Of a stretch of 64,000 bases of DNA, positions 1 to 8,051 are shown one piece after another. A program made the translations under genes and the position numbers. Below the pieces are notes generated by a model. The model did not search any database and was not told where the DNA came from. It worked only from the letters and a program-made list of their open reading frames with translations. The first letter of the stretch is position 1. The number at the start of each line of letters is the position of its first letter. The DNA lies in contig JAJLPB010000002.1 in assembly GCA_025548565.1 (NCBI GenBank), forward strand, positions 558,001 through 622,000. The letters are read 5' to 3'. Source of the DNA: Rugamonas sp. A1-17 (GTDB lineage: Bacteria > Pseudomonadota > Gammaproteobacteria > Burkholderiales > Burkholderiaceae_D).

Positions 1-604
1 CGCCGGGATCGAACTGGGCGAGGTGGCCGGTGACGCCGGCCAGGCTGGCGATCTGGCCGCCGGCCGAGCCGCCCGCCAGCGCGATGCGTTGCGGGTCAAG
101 GTGGTACTGGCCGGCGTGCGCGCGCACCCAGCGCACGGCGGCGCGCGCGTCGTGGATGGCGGCCGGATACGGCGCCTCGCCGGACAGGCGGTAGCTGATC
201 GCGGCCGCCGCGTAGCCCTGCTGCGCCAGCCGCACGGCCATCGGCGCGAACTCGGAACGGAAGCCGGAGCGCCAACCGCCGCCATGCACCAGCACCACCA
301 CCGGCATGCCGACATCGGCGCGCGCGGCCAGCGGCAGGTAGAGGTCGAGCTTCAGGCAGCGGTCGCCGTGCTGCGCGTAGGTCAGGCCGTCAATGCGGTT
401 CACGTCCACCGGCAGCGCCGCGCTGGCGATGCGGATGGAGGGATAGTCGCGCGCCAGCTTGGCGTAGGTGTGCTGCGCGTCGTAGGTGTTGGCGGGATCG
501 GGCGGCGGCTCCACGCAGGGTGCGGCGGAGGCTGCGGCGTGCAGGTACAGCGCCGCGAGTGCGGACAGGAGACGGACGGCGGGGGTGGCGGGAGCAGGCA
601 TCAT
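1..604 (-). CDS. Secreted alpha/beta hydrolase (BD-FAE/esterase type), 3' end cut by window edge
   Basis: The minus-strand frame is open from an ATG at 604 to the window edge, giving at least 201 residues. The first ~28 residues form a hydrophobic Ala-rich signal peptide ending AAASA. The chain then reads as an esterase/lipase fold: the oxyanion motif HGGGW lies near residue 110 and the nucleophile elbow GGSAGG near residue 185, with the serine in the middle. This matches the BD-FAE / hormone-sensitive-lipase-like family of carboxylester hydrolases. The catalytic Asp and His lie beyond the window. A second in-frame ATG at 601 is an equally good start. Substrate cannot be told from the sequence. 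Confidence 0.85.
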   Translation of the reverse strand, partial: MMPAPATPAVRLLSALAALYLHAAASAAPCVEPPPDPANTYDAQHTYAKLARDYPSIRIASAALPVDVNRIDGLTYAQHGDRCLKLDLYLPLAARADVGMPVVVLVHGGGWRSGFRSEFAPMAVRLAQQGYAAAAISYRLSGEAPYPAAIHDARAAVRWVRAHAGQYHLDPQRIALAGGSAGGQIASLAGVTGHLAQFDPG

Positions 605-689
605 GGCCGCCGAGTATGCCACACGCGGCGACTAACGGAGCAACGCCCGCGTGGCGTCGGCTCGGCAGTGAAGGTTCGCGGCGCGGCGG

Positions 690-1070
690 CTAGCGGTGCG
701 GCAGCCAGGCCGGCTTGGTGTCGGTGTGCAGTTCGCGCTGCACCGGGCCGTCATACTCGGGCTCCAGCGTGCCGAGCGTGATGGCGATGCGGTCCGGCGC
801 CTGCGTGCTGCGCCAGAACAGCGTCGAGCCGCAGACCTTGCAGAAGCCGCGCCGCGCATGCGAGGACGAAGCGTATTCGGTGATCAGGCCGGCGCCGCGC
901 TCGACCACGTAGCCGGCGGCGGCCACGTTCGCATATGTGCCGGCGGCGGCGCCGTGCTGCTTCTGGCACATGGTGCAGTAACAATGGCTGGCGTGGCTCA
1001 CCGGCAGGTCCGCCCGGTACGCCACGCCGCCGCACAGGCAACTGCCGTGCAAGTGGCCGGTGTCATTCAT
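690..1070 (-). CDS. GFA/CENP-V family zinc protein (glutathione-dependent formaldehyde-activating enzyme-like)
   Basis: 126-residue protein with the cysteine pattern of the GFA fold: CLC near residue 11, CTMC near residue 35 and CKVC near residue 79, which bind two zinc ions in family members. The family is named for a formaldehyde-glutathione adduct enzyme, but most members are uncharacterised, so no reaction is assigned. The start at 1070 is chosen because GGAG lies 8 nt upstream and the family begins just before GSCxCG; the frame is open further upstream but that stretch looks non-coding. A paralogue lies at 16960-17307. Confidence 0.85.
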   Translation of the reverse strand: MNDTGHLHGSCLCGGVAYRADLPVSHASHCYCTMCQKQHGAAAGTYANVAAAGYVVERGAGLITEYASSSHARRGFCKVCGSTLFWRSTQAPDRIAITLGTLEPEYDGPVQRELHTDTKPAWLPHR

Positions 1071-1129
1071 GGTCTTCGCTCCGTCGTCGTGGCGCCAGCC
1101 GTCATGATGCACGCAGCGCGCGCGGCGCG

Positions 1130-1495
1130 TCAATCCCGCTTCGGGACGCCCGTCTGGTCGCGCGCGGCCTCGGCCAGCGGTTCGCGCGGACGGCGCCGGC
1201 GCTCGGGGAACAGGAAGCCCACCCGCTCGCCCACGCCGGAACACGCGGCGATCAATTTGAGCGCGGCCATCGGCTCGGCGAACGGCACCGACGAGGCGGC
1301 GGCCAGCGTCTTTTCCGTGGTCGGCAATTCGGTCGTGAACAGGCCGTCGATGGCCAGGAAACGCACGGACCGGATCTGCAGTTCGCGCGCGATGGTTTCC
1401 TGGCTGGCGCTGGTGGCGAGCACGTTGCCGCCGGCGCTGAGCGTCATCGTGACCACTCCGAGTTCCCGCGAAAACGCGACTTCTGCGTTTTGCAT
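1130..1495 (-). CDS. Hypothetical protein, 121 aa
   Basis: Not recognised. The start at 1495 (MQNAEVAFSRELG) has the ribosome site AAGGAAG 6-8 nt upstream; earlier in-frame starts would run through a terminator hairpin and are rejected. The first ~70 residues could form a small beta/alpha domain, followed by a very Arg/Pro-rich tail from about residue 90. There is no signal peptide or membrane segment. The gene begins immediately after an intrinsic terminator (1509-1537), so its transcription must start inside or read through that hairpin. Confidence 0.6.
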   Translation of the reverse strand: MQNAEVAFSRELGVVTMTLSAGGNVLATSASQETIARELQIRSVRFLAIDGLFTTELPTTEKTLAAASSVPFAEPMAALKLIAACSGVGERVGFLFPERRRRPREPLAEAARDQTGVPKRD

Positions 1496-1508
1496 TCCAC
1501 TTCCTTCC

Positions 1509-1537
1509 AAAAAAAGACCGCCTCGGTGAGAGGCGGT
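1509..1537 (-). terminator. Intrinsic terminator just upstream of the 121-aa gene
   Basis: Perfect 8-bp stem ACCGCCTC / GAGGCGGT (1517-1524 with 1530-1537) and a 5-nt loop, followed on the minus strand by a T7 tract (1509-1515). It lies 55 nt after the stop of the 1592-2164 gene and ends two bases before the Shine-Dalgarno sequence of the next gene. It is either the end of the phospholipase operon or a leader attenuator. Confidence 0.8.
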
Positions 1538-1591
1538 AAGGGTAGAGACCACAGGACGAGGTCTACAGAAAGGGATATTGCCAGTTAGAAA

Positions 1592-2164
1592 TTACGGGCG
1601 TATGACATGCCCCTGAATTTGCGGGTTGTCTTTGACGATTTGCGCCGATAGCCGCTGGATGCGGGCGATTTTTTCTTCGACCTTGGCCAGTTGTTCGGGC
1701 GGGATGCCGGCCTTGCGGCCGCGTTCCAGGTCGGCCTGCAGGCGGGGCAGCTCGGTGTCGGCCGCCGCGACGTAGGCGCCGAGCAGGCGGGTGTGCTGCG
1801 CCTCCTCGTATTGTTGGTAGGCCTTGGGATCGGCCAGTTGCGCCGGCGTGGGGGCGTTGCGCGGCTCGGTGTCGCGCTCGATGGGCGGGGTGCGCGGGTC
1901 GCCGTTCTCGCGCGCGGCCGCCATGCTCATCCAGGCCGAGCCGCTGCTGTCGACCGGCGTCAGCGGCACGAACTTCAATTCGCGGGCCGCAGGTTCCGGC
2001 GTGGCGGGCGGCCATTGCGCGGTGCGGGACGCGCCGGCGCCGGCTGGCGTCGGACCCTGCCCCGCTTCGGCGCGCGATGGTTGCGATGCGCCGTCGGCAC
2101 GCCAGGCCATCCAGCCGGCGGTAGCCAGCAGCATGACGGCGCCCGCGATCACGGCGCGTTTCAT
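1592..2164 (-). CDS. Membrane-anchored periplasmic coiled-coil protein of the phospholipase operon
   Basis: 190 residues. A short basic N-terminus (MKR) and one hydrophobic segment (about residues 4-20) act as signal anchor. A Pro/Ala-rich linker follows to about residue 110, then a charged helical region with coiled-coil character (about 125-180). The ATG at 2164 overlaps the stop of the upstream parvulin gene by ATGA, so translation is coupled. I do not recognise the family. The position after a secreted phospholipase-like enzyme and a foldase, plus the periplasmic helical architecture, suggests an accessory or chaperone role, which is inference only. Confidence 0.75.
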   Translation of the reverse strand: MKRAVIAGAVMLLATAGWMAWRADGASQPSRAEAGQGPTPAGAGASRTAQWPPATPEPAARELKFVPLTPVDSSGSAWMSMAAARENGDPRTPPIERDTEPRNAPTPAQLADPKAYQQYEEAQHTRLLGAYVAAADTELPRLQADLERGRKAGIPPEQLAKVEEKIARIQRLSAQIVKDNPQIQGHVIRP

Positions 2165-3513
2165 TCGGCCTCCAGGGCTTGCAGCGGCTGGTCCAGCAGG
2201 GCGCGGTTGATGTCGATCTGTGCGGCGCGCAGCAGTTGCTGGCGCAGCGCGGTCAGTTGCGCTTGCGCGGTGCTGCGCGCCAGCGCGTTGCTGGCGGCGT
2301 AGCGCACCGCTTCCGAGTCGGCCGCCTGGTAGCCCGTCACGCGCTGCTCGACCTGGATGATTTCCCACGCGGCCGCGTCATGCGGGCCGGCGGGCGTGCG
2401 GATGGGCCGGGACGGCTGGCCTTCCGCCTGCGCCAGCGCCAGTTGCGCCAGCCAGTCCGGCTTGCCTTCGTGGCGTATCCAGCCGAGCGTGCCGCCGGCG
2501 CTGGCGTCGGCGGCGATGGAATGGCGGCGCGCGGTGGCGGCGAAGTCGGCGCCGTTGTTCAGCGCTTTGTAGGCCGCCTGCGCGCTGGCTTCATCGGCCA
2601 GGCGGATGTGGCGCGCCTTGACCCGCTCGATGCGCGTGAACTCGCCGCGGTGACGGGTGTAGTAGGCCGCGATCTGCGCTGGCGTCGCTTCGCTCGCCAG
2701 GCGCTGCAACAGGGGGCTGGTGCTTTCGATGTCGTCGCCGATGCCGTGCAGTTGGCGCAGTGCGTGCACCTCGCCGCGTTCGGCCAGCGCACGGCGCAGG
2801 TCGGCGATGGCGGCGTCGCCGAAGCGGCGGCGGCTCCAGTCGAGCACGAAGCGTACGGCCAAGTCCTGTTTGGCTTGCTGCCGCAGGAAGTCCGCCTGGC
2901 GGTTGTACAGCGCCACACGGCCCTGCACGTTCTGGCGCCGGTAGACGTCGTACAGCGTGACGGCGCCGGCGCCGGACGGCAGCGTGTAGCGCAGCAGCAC
3001 GATGTCGCGGGCGCGCGTCAGTTGTCCGGCGTTGAGCGTGAACTCCAGCTTGAGCTGCTCCGGCTTGCCGAAGACGGCGTCCAGCGCGGCGGCCGCGGGC
3101 CTGGCCTGGTCGACGATGAGGCCGTCGAGCGTGCCGCCCGGCAGCTGGCGCAGGGTTTGCTGCATGTCCTGGTCGTACAGGCTGCGCAGGGTCGCCACCA
3201 GTTGGTCGTCCAGCGCGACGTCGCGCGCGAAGCCGACTCGCTGGCCGGCGTACAACTGCGCTTCATCGAAGCGCTCGCGCGCGGCGGCCGACAGCAGGCG
3301 GTTGAGCACCACCTCCTCCAGCACCGCGCTGCGCGCGGCCTGCGGCTCCTTGACGCGCGCCAGGCGCCACAGCGCGTCGACGCTGAACGCGGTCACCGGC
3401 GCGCCGTCAATGCGCGCGGCCAGCGCCGGATCGTTCAGCCGGTAGCTGACCGCGGCGGCGGCCGGCAGCGCCAGCGCGCCGGCCAGCATCGCCAAACACA
3501 GCGCGTACCGCAT
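2161..3513 (-). CDS. Periplasmic parvulin-type peptidyl-prolyl isomerase (PpiC/SurA-like)
   Basis: 450 residues. The signal peptide (residues 1-21) ends LPAAAA. The N-terminal ~260 residues are a helical SurA-like chaperone region, followed from about residue 265 by one PpiC rotamase domain: KARHIRLAD, then NGADFAATARRHS and GGTLGW, the usual parvulin landmarks. It would catalyse prolyl cis/trans isomerisation on exported proteins. The ATG at 3513 shares one base with the stop of the upstream phospholipase gene (TGATG); a TTG one codon earlier is possible. Coupling to one secreted enzyme suggests a dedicated foldase. Sequence supports the family well; the client is inferred. Confidence 0.88.
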   Translation of the reverse strand: MRYALCLAMLAGALALPAAAAVSYRLNDPALAARIDGAPVTAFSVDALWRLARVKEPQAARSAVLEEVVLNRLLSAAARERFDEAQLYAGQRVGFARDVALDDQLVATLRSLYDQDMQQTLRQLPGGTLDGLIVDQARPAAAALDAVFGKPEQLKLEFTLNAGQLTRARDIVLLRYTLPSGAGAVTLYDVYRRQNVQGRVALYNRQADFLRQQAKQDLAVRFVLDWSRRRFGDAAIADLRRALAERGEVHALRQLHGIGDDIESTSPLLQRLASEATPAQIAAYYTRHRGEFTRIERVKARHIRLADEASAQAAYKALNNGADFAATARRHSIAADASAGGTLGWIRHEGKPDWLAQLALAQAEGQPSRPIRTPAGPHDAAAWEIIQVEQRVTGYQAADSEAVRYAASNALARSTAQAQLTALRQQLLRAAQIDINRALLDQPLQALEAE

Positions 3514-4535
3514 CAATTGGCCAGGCGTTCGGCGGCGCGGTTGAGCACCACCACGACCATCGCGATCGAATGCGGGATCATCATCTGCGCCACGCGGGTG
3601 CGGTCGCCCTGGTCGGTGGACGACAGCACGATGCCGCCGTTGGCGTACGAGTAGCTGCCGCCCTGCGTCAGCAGCGGCCGGATGTCGACGGCGGCCGGCG
3701 CCAGCGGCGTGAAGTCGGCCAGCGCGGCGGTCACCAGCGCCGGATCGTTCAGGTGCTGGGTGGCGTAGTTATCGCGCACCCACTGCTCCCACGACGAGTG
3801 GTTGTGCGCCGACGTGGCCCACGTGTGGTGCGGTTGCAGCAGGTCGGTGGTGTGCAGCGTGAAGCCCAGGCTCTGCGCGGTCGGCTGCGCCAGGAACTGC
3901 TGCCACCAGTACTGCCCCAGGTTGTCGATCGGCTGGAACGGCATGGTCTCGAAATCGGCGTACTGCGACGCGCTGGAGACGCCGCCGAAACGGTAGTGCG
4001 CCTCGGTCACGCCGTAGCTGTTGTATTTGCTGCTGTCGCCGAACCAGCCCTTCAGGCCGCCCGCGCCGTCGTCCAGGTAGTCGCCGTAGAGCCAGCCGGC
4101 GGCCAGGTTGTCGATGTCGCCGGCCATGCCCAGCTTGGCGTAGTTGTAGCCGCCGAACGGATTGCCGTGCACGTCCGCGCCGGAGGTGTGGTTCTGGAAG
4201 TGCCAGTACGAGGTGTACTTGACGATGCTCGCGCCCGCGCCCCACACCGGCGCCAGCTGGCAGTCGCCGGTCGTCGCGCCGCAGATGTAGGTGTCGGCGA
4301 AATCGTCGACGTCGTAGGCGCCCTGGCCCAGCGCCGCAGCGAACTGGTCCATGGTGAAGCCGGCGCGCGTCACGCCCGCCACCAGCTTGTTGTAGTTGGT
4401 GGTCGCCGGATGGGTCTTCATGTAGTTGACCGCGTCCAGGACGATCTGGCGGTGGGTCTCCTGCTCCCATGCGAGGGCGGGCGTGCTGGCGCAAACGGCC
4501 AGGGCAAGGCTGGTGGCAATCAGTGCGGTTTTCAT
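3513..4535 (-). CDS. Secreted zinc-dependent phospholipase C-like hydrolase
   Basis: 340 residues. The signal peptide MKTALIATSLALAVCASTPALA is followed by Trp as the predicted first mature residue, then EQETHRQIV. In zinc phospholipase C/S1-P1 nuclease folds the mature N-terminal Trp and nearby His ligate the trinuclear zinc site, so this is a strong sign. Further ligand-like motifs are YWHFQNHT near residue 125, the acidic DDFAD, and PHHTWATSAHNHSSWEQW near residues 250-268. The Shine-Dalgarno GGAG lies 7 nt before the ATG at 4535; an earlier in-frame start is rejected. It is the first gene of a coupled operon with a foldase. Whether it cleaves phospholipid or nucleic acid is not settled by sequence. 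Confidence 0.85.
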   Translation of the reverse strand: MKTALIATSLALAVCASTPALAWEQETHRQIVLDAVNYMKTHPATTNYNKLVAGVTRAGFTMDQFAAALGQGAYDVDDFADTYICGATTGDCQLAPVWGAGASIVKYTSYWHFQNHTSGADVHGNPFGGYNYAKLGMAGDIDNLAAGWLYGDYLDDGAGGLKGWFGDSSKYNSYGVTEAHYRFGGVSSASQYADFETMPFQPIDNLGQYWWQQFLAQPTAQSLGFTLHTTDLLQPHHTWATSAHNHSSWEQWVRDNYATQHLNDPALVTAALADFTPLAPAAVDIRPLLTQGGSYSYANGGIVLSSTDQGDRTRVAQMMIPHSIAMVVVVLNRAAERLAN

Positions 4536-4641
4536 AGAGTCTCCTGGTAGGGGACTCGCATAGTACATTGTAAATATTGCTTTTTTTAGAATTACCTCAC
4601 TACCGAGTTCATGCTAGAAAGTTACTTGGGAGCATTTCCAA

Positions 4642-6037
4642 TTAGCCGCCGCCGCTGGGCAGATGCACGGTGAAGGCGGCGCCGCCGGCCTGCAGGTTGG
4701 CGGCCTCGATGCGGCCGCCGTGGCCCTGGACGATGGTCTGCGTCAGCGCCAGGCCGAGGCCGACGCCGGCAGCCGCTCCGGAACGGGCCGAGGCGCCGCG
4801 GTAGAAACGTTCGAACAGGTGCGGCAGCTCGTCGACGCCGATGCCGGGGCCGCTGTCGGACACGGACAGGCAGGCGTGCCCGCCATCCCGCCAGACGCGC
4901 ACATCGACCGCGCCGCCGGCCGGCGTGAACTTGACGGCGTTTTCCAGCAGGTTGACCACGATCAGCGTGGCGGCGCCTTCGCCGATGGCGGCAAGCACCG
5001 GCGTGCTGGCGGCCTGCAGCGTCAGACGCACCTGGCGCTGCTGCGCCGTGGCCTGCGCCCGGCCAATGGCGGCGGCGGCGATCTCGCCCAGCGAGGTGGA
5101 GGCCGAGGCGTCGCGGTCCTGGCCGGCGTCGTAGCGGGCCAGCGCCAGCAGTTCCTCCACCAGCAGCGTCAGGCGCTCGACCTCCTCCATGCAGGAGCGC
5201 AGCGTGTCCACGTACTCGGCGGCGTCGCGCGGGCGGCGCAGCGTGATCTCGATTTCAGCCCGCAGGCGCGACAGCGGCGAGCGCAGTTCGTGCGAGGCGT
5301 CCGACGTGAAGCGGCGCTGGATCTGGAAGCTCTGGTCGATGCGGTCGAGCATGTCGTTGAGGGTGTCGACCAGGTGGCCGATCTCGTCGCGCGTGCCGGG
5401 ATGGGTCAGGCGCTGGTCCAGGTTGCCTTCGCCGATGCGCTGCGCCTGGCCGACAATGTCGTCGATCGAGCGGAACACCCAGCGCGTGATCGAGGCGCTG
5501 GCCACGGTCAACGCCACCAGCAGCGCCAGCGCCAGGGCCAGGAACATCACGCTGGCCGAGGCCACCACGTGGCGCACGTCATCCAGCGAGCCGGCCACCT
5601 GCACCGTGTAGCGCAACGGCGTGGCACGCACCGGCAGCGAGACGATGCGCACCGGCTCCTCGGCGAAATGGTCGAGCGTCTCGAACACGGTGTCGCCGGC
5701 CGCCATGCGCGCCATCAGCGCGGCCGGCGCAGGCAGGCTGGCCGCGCCCAGGTTGGCGCTGCGCGCCAGCACCCGGCCCTGCGCGTCGACGATCTGCACC
5801 CAGCGGTCCAGCCGCGCCAGCGACGGCGGCGCCGCGCCCTTGGCGGCGTCGTGCACCTGCACCGGCTGGTCCGGCGCGGCGCGCAGCATGGCCGCCTCGG
5901 TTTCGGCCAGCGCCAGCAAGGCGCCGTCCAGTTGTTCGTTGACCGCGCCCGACAGGCTCAGGTAGCCGGACATGGCGGCCACCGCCAGCACCGAGACGAT
6001 GACGGCGGTCTGCACCAGCGCCAGCCGGCGCCGGAAA

Positions 6038-6051
<14 letters not shown>
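4642..6051 (-). CDS. Membrane sensor histidine kinase of a metal-type two-component system
   Basis: 469 residues. TM1 is about 11-33, a periplasmic sensor loop about 34-163, TM2 about 165-188, and HAMP about 188-240. HisKA follows with FTSDASHELRSPLSRLR (phospho-acceptor H254), then a HATPase domain with NAVKFTP (N box), DSGPGIG (G1) and GVGLGLAL (G2). The ATG at 6051 overlaps the stop of the response regulator by 14 nt. The pair is divergent from the czcBAC-like efflux genes, so it most likely senses periplasmic metal and controls them. The signal ion is inferred from context only. Confidence 0.93.
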
Positions 6052-6727
<676 letters not shown>

Positions 6728-6822
6728 GCGGCATTTTACTGCCGTCCGCCGGGCACTGGATGTTTCCTGAAGGAAGATTCAGGATCGCCTGGCGCGCTTC
6801 CCGATACACTGCGGCCACACCT

Positions 6823-6903
6823 CGTCGTTCCCGCGCAAGCGGGAACCCATGCTGAGCATCCTGGCCAGCGTTCTATGGATTCCCGCCTGCGCGGGAATGA
6901 CGG
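6823..6903. repeat. Paired-hairpin intergenic repeat, copy 1
   Basis: Two inverted 28-bp ends face each other. The left end begins CGTCGTTCCCGCGCAAGCGG and the right end is its near reverse complement, finishing CGCGGGAATGACG. Each end can fold alone (TTCCCGC/GCGGGAA) and the ends can pair with each other. The same element occurs at 25361-25461 and 61115-61196. It lies between the response regulator and the first efflux gene, inside the shared control region. No coding capacity. Confidence 0.85.
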
Positions 6904-6929
6904 TTCACGCTATTTCTCAGGAACCCACC

Positions 6930-8051
6930 ATGATCAAATTCTATCCTCGCCGGCAAGTGCTGGCCCTTTCCCTGTCGTGCGCGGCCATCGCCGGCTGCGG
7001 CCATGCGCCCGAGACCGATTCCGCTCCACCCGCCGCCGTGGTGCGCAAGGGCGCGTCCATCGCCGTGCCGGCCGGCTCGCCGCTGCGCCAGTCGCTGCAG
7101 GTGGCCAGCGCCGCCGAGCAGAACGTGGCACGCGTCATCCCGGTGCCGGCCGTGGTGGAGGCCGACTCGGCCCACCTGGTGCGCGTGGTGCCGCCGGTGG
7201 CCGGCCGCATCGAGCAGCTGCTCAAGCATCTGGGCGACACGGTCAAGGCCGGCGACGCGCTGTTCACCATGGACTCGGCCGACGTCGCCGCCGCCCACAG
7301 CGACGCCAGCAAGGCGCAGGCCGGCCTGACGCTGGCGCGCCGCAACCTGGAGCGGCAGAAGGAGCTGCGCGCGGCCGACATCTCGGCGCACAAGGATCTG
7401 GAGCAGGCCGAGAGCGAGTACGCGCAAGCCCTCAGCGAAAGCGAGCGCAGCAAGGCGCGCCTGGCCCAGCTGGGCGGCACCCTGACCGGCGGCAACGGCC
7501 GCGTGTACACGCTGCGCTCGCCGCTGTCCGGCCATGTGATCGAACTCAACGGCGGCCAGGGCGGCTTCTGGAACGACACCAACGCGCCGGTGATGGTGGT
7601 GGCCGACCTGTCGACCGTGTGGCTGACCGCCAGCGTGCAGGAAAAAGACCTGGCCGCCGTGTTCGCCGGCCAGGTGGCCGACATCGAACTGAACGCCTAT
7701 CCCGGCCAGCACATCGCCGGCAAGGTCGGCTTCGTGGGCGAGGTGCTGGACCCGGACACCCGCACCGTCAAGGTGCGCGTGGCGGTCGACAACAAGGATG
7801 GCCGCCTGAAGCCGGGCATGTTCGCGCAGGTGACCTTCAGCGCCGCGCAGCACCAGGGCGTGGTGGTGCCGGCGTCGGCGCTGGTGCAGAGCGGCACGCA
7901 CACCCAGGTCTACGTGGAGACGGCCGCCTGGACCTTCGAGGCGCGCACCGTCGCCACCGGCGTCCACAACGGCGACCTGGTGGAGATCGTCTCCGGCCTG
8001 AAGGCCGGCACCCGCATCGTCGCCAAGGAAGGAGTGCTGCTCAATGATTGA
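6930..8051 (+). CDS. czcB: RND efflux periplasmic adaptor (CzcB/CusB-like lipoprotein)
   Basis: 373 residues. The basic N-terminus and hydrophobic segment end in the lipobox IAGC (Cys near residue 25), so the mature protein is lipid-anchored and periplasmic. The biotinyl-lipoyl-like part (GRIEQLLKHLGDTVKAGDALF) flanks a helical hairpin, followed by beta-barrel sequence (GFVGEVLDPDTRTVKVRVAVDN), typical of membrane-fusion adaptors. The ATG at 6930 has AGGA 8 nt upstream; the frame is open upstream only because it crosses a repeat element. Stop overlaps the czcA-like start by 8 nt. It bridges the inner-membrane pump and outer-membrane channel. Confidence 0.92.
   Translation: MIKFYPRRQVLALSLSCAAIAGCGHAPETDSAPPAAVVRKGASIAVPAGSPLRQSLQVASAAEQNVARVIPVPAVVEADSAHLVRVVPPVAGRIEQLLKHLGDTVKAGDALFTMDSADVAAAHSDASKAQAGLTLARRNLERQKELRAADISAHKDLEQAESEYAQALSESERSKARLAQLGGTLTGGNGRVYTLRSPLSGHVIELNGGQGGFWNDTNAPVMVVADLSTVWLTASVQEKDLAAVFAGQVADIELNAYPGQHIAGKVGFVGEVLDPDTRTVKVRVAVDNKDGRLKPGMFAQVTFSAAQHQGVVVPASALVQSGTHTQVYVETAAWTFEARTVATGVHNGDLVEIVSGLKAGTRIVAKEGVLLND

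Noticed and set aside
1495..1592. Riboswitch before the 121-aa gene
   Set aside because: Only a simple terminator hairpin is visible; no conserved aptamer sequence was recognised.
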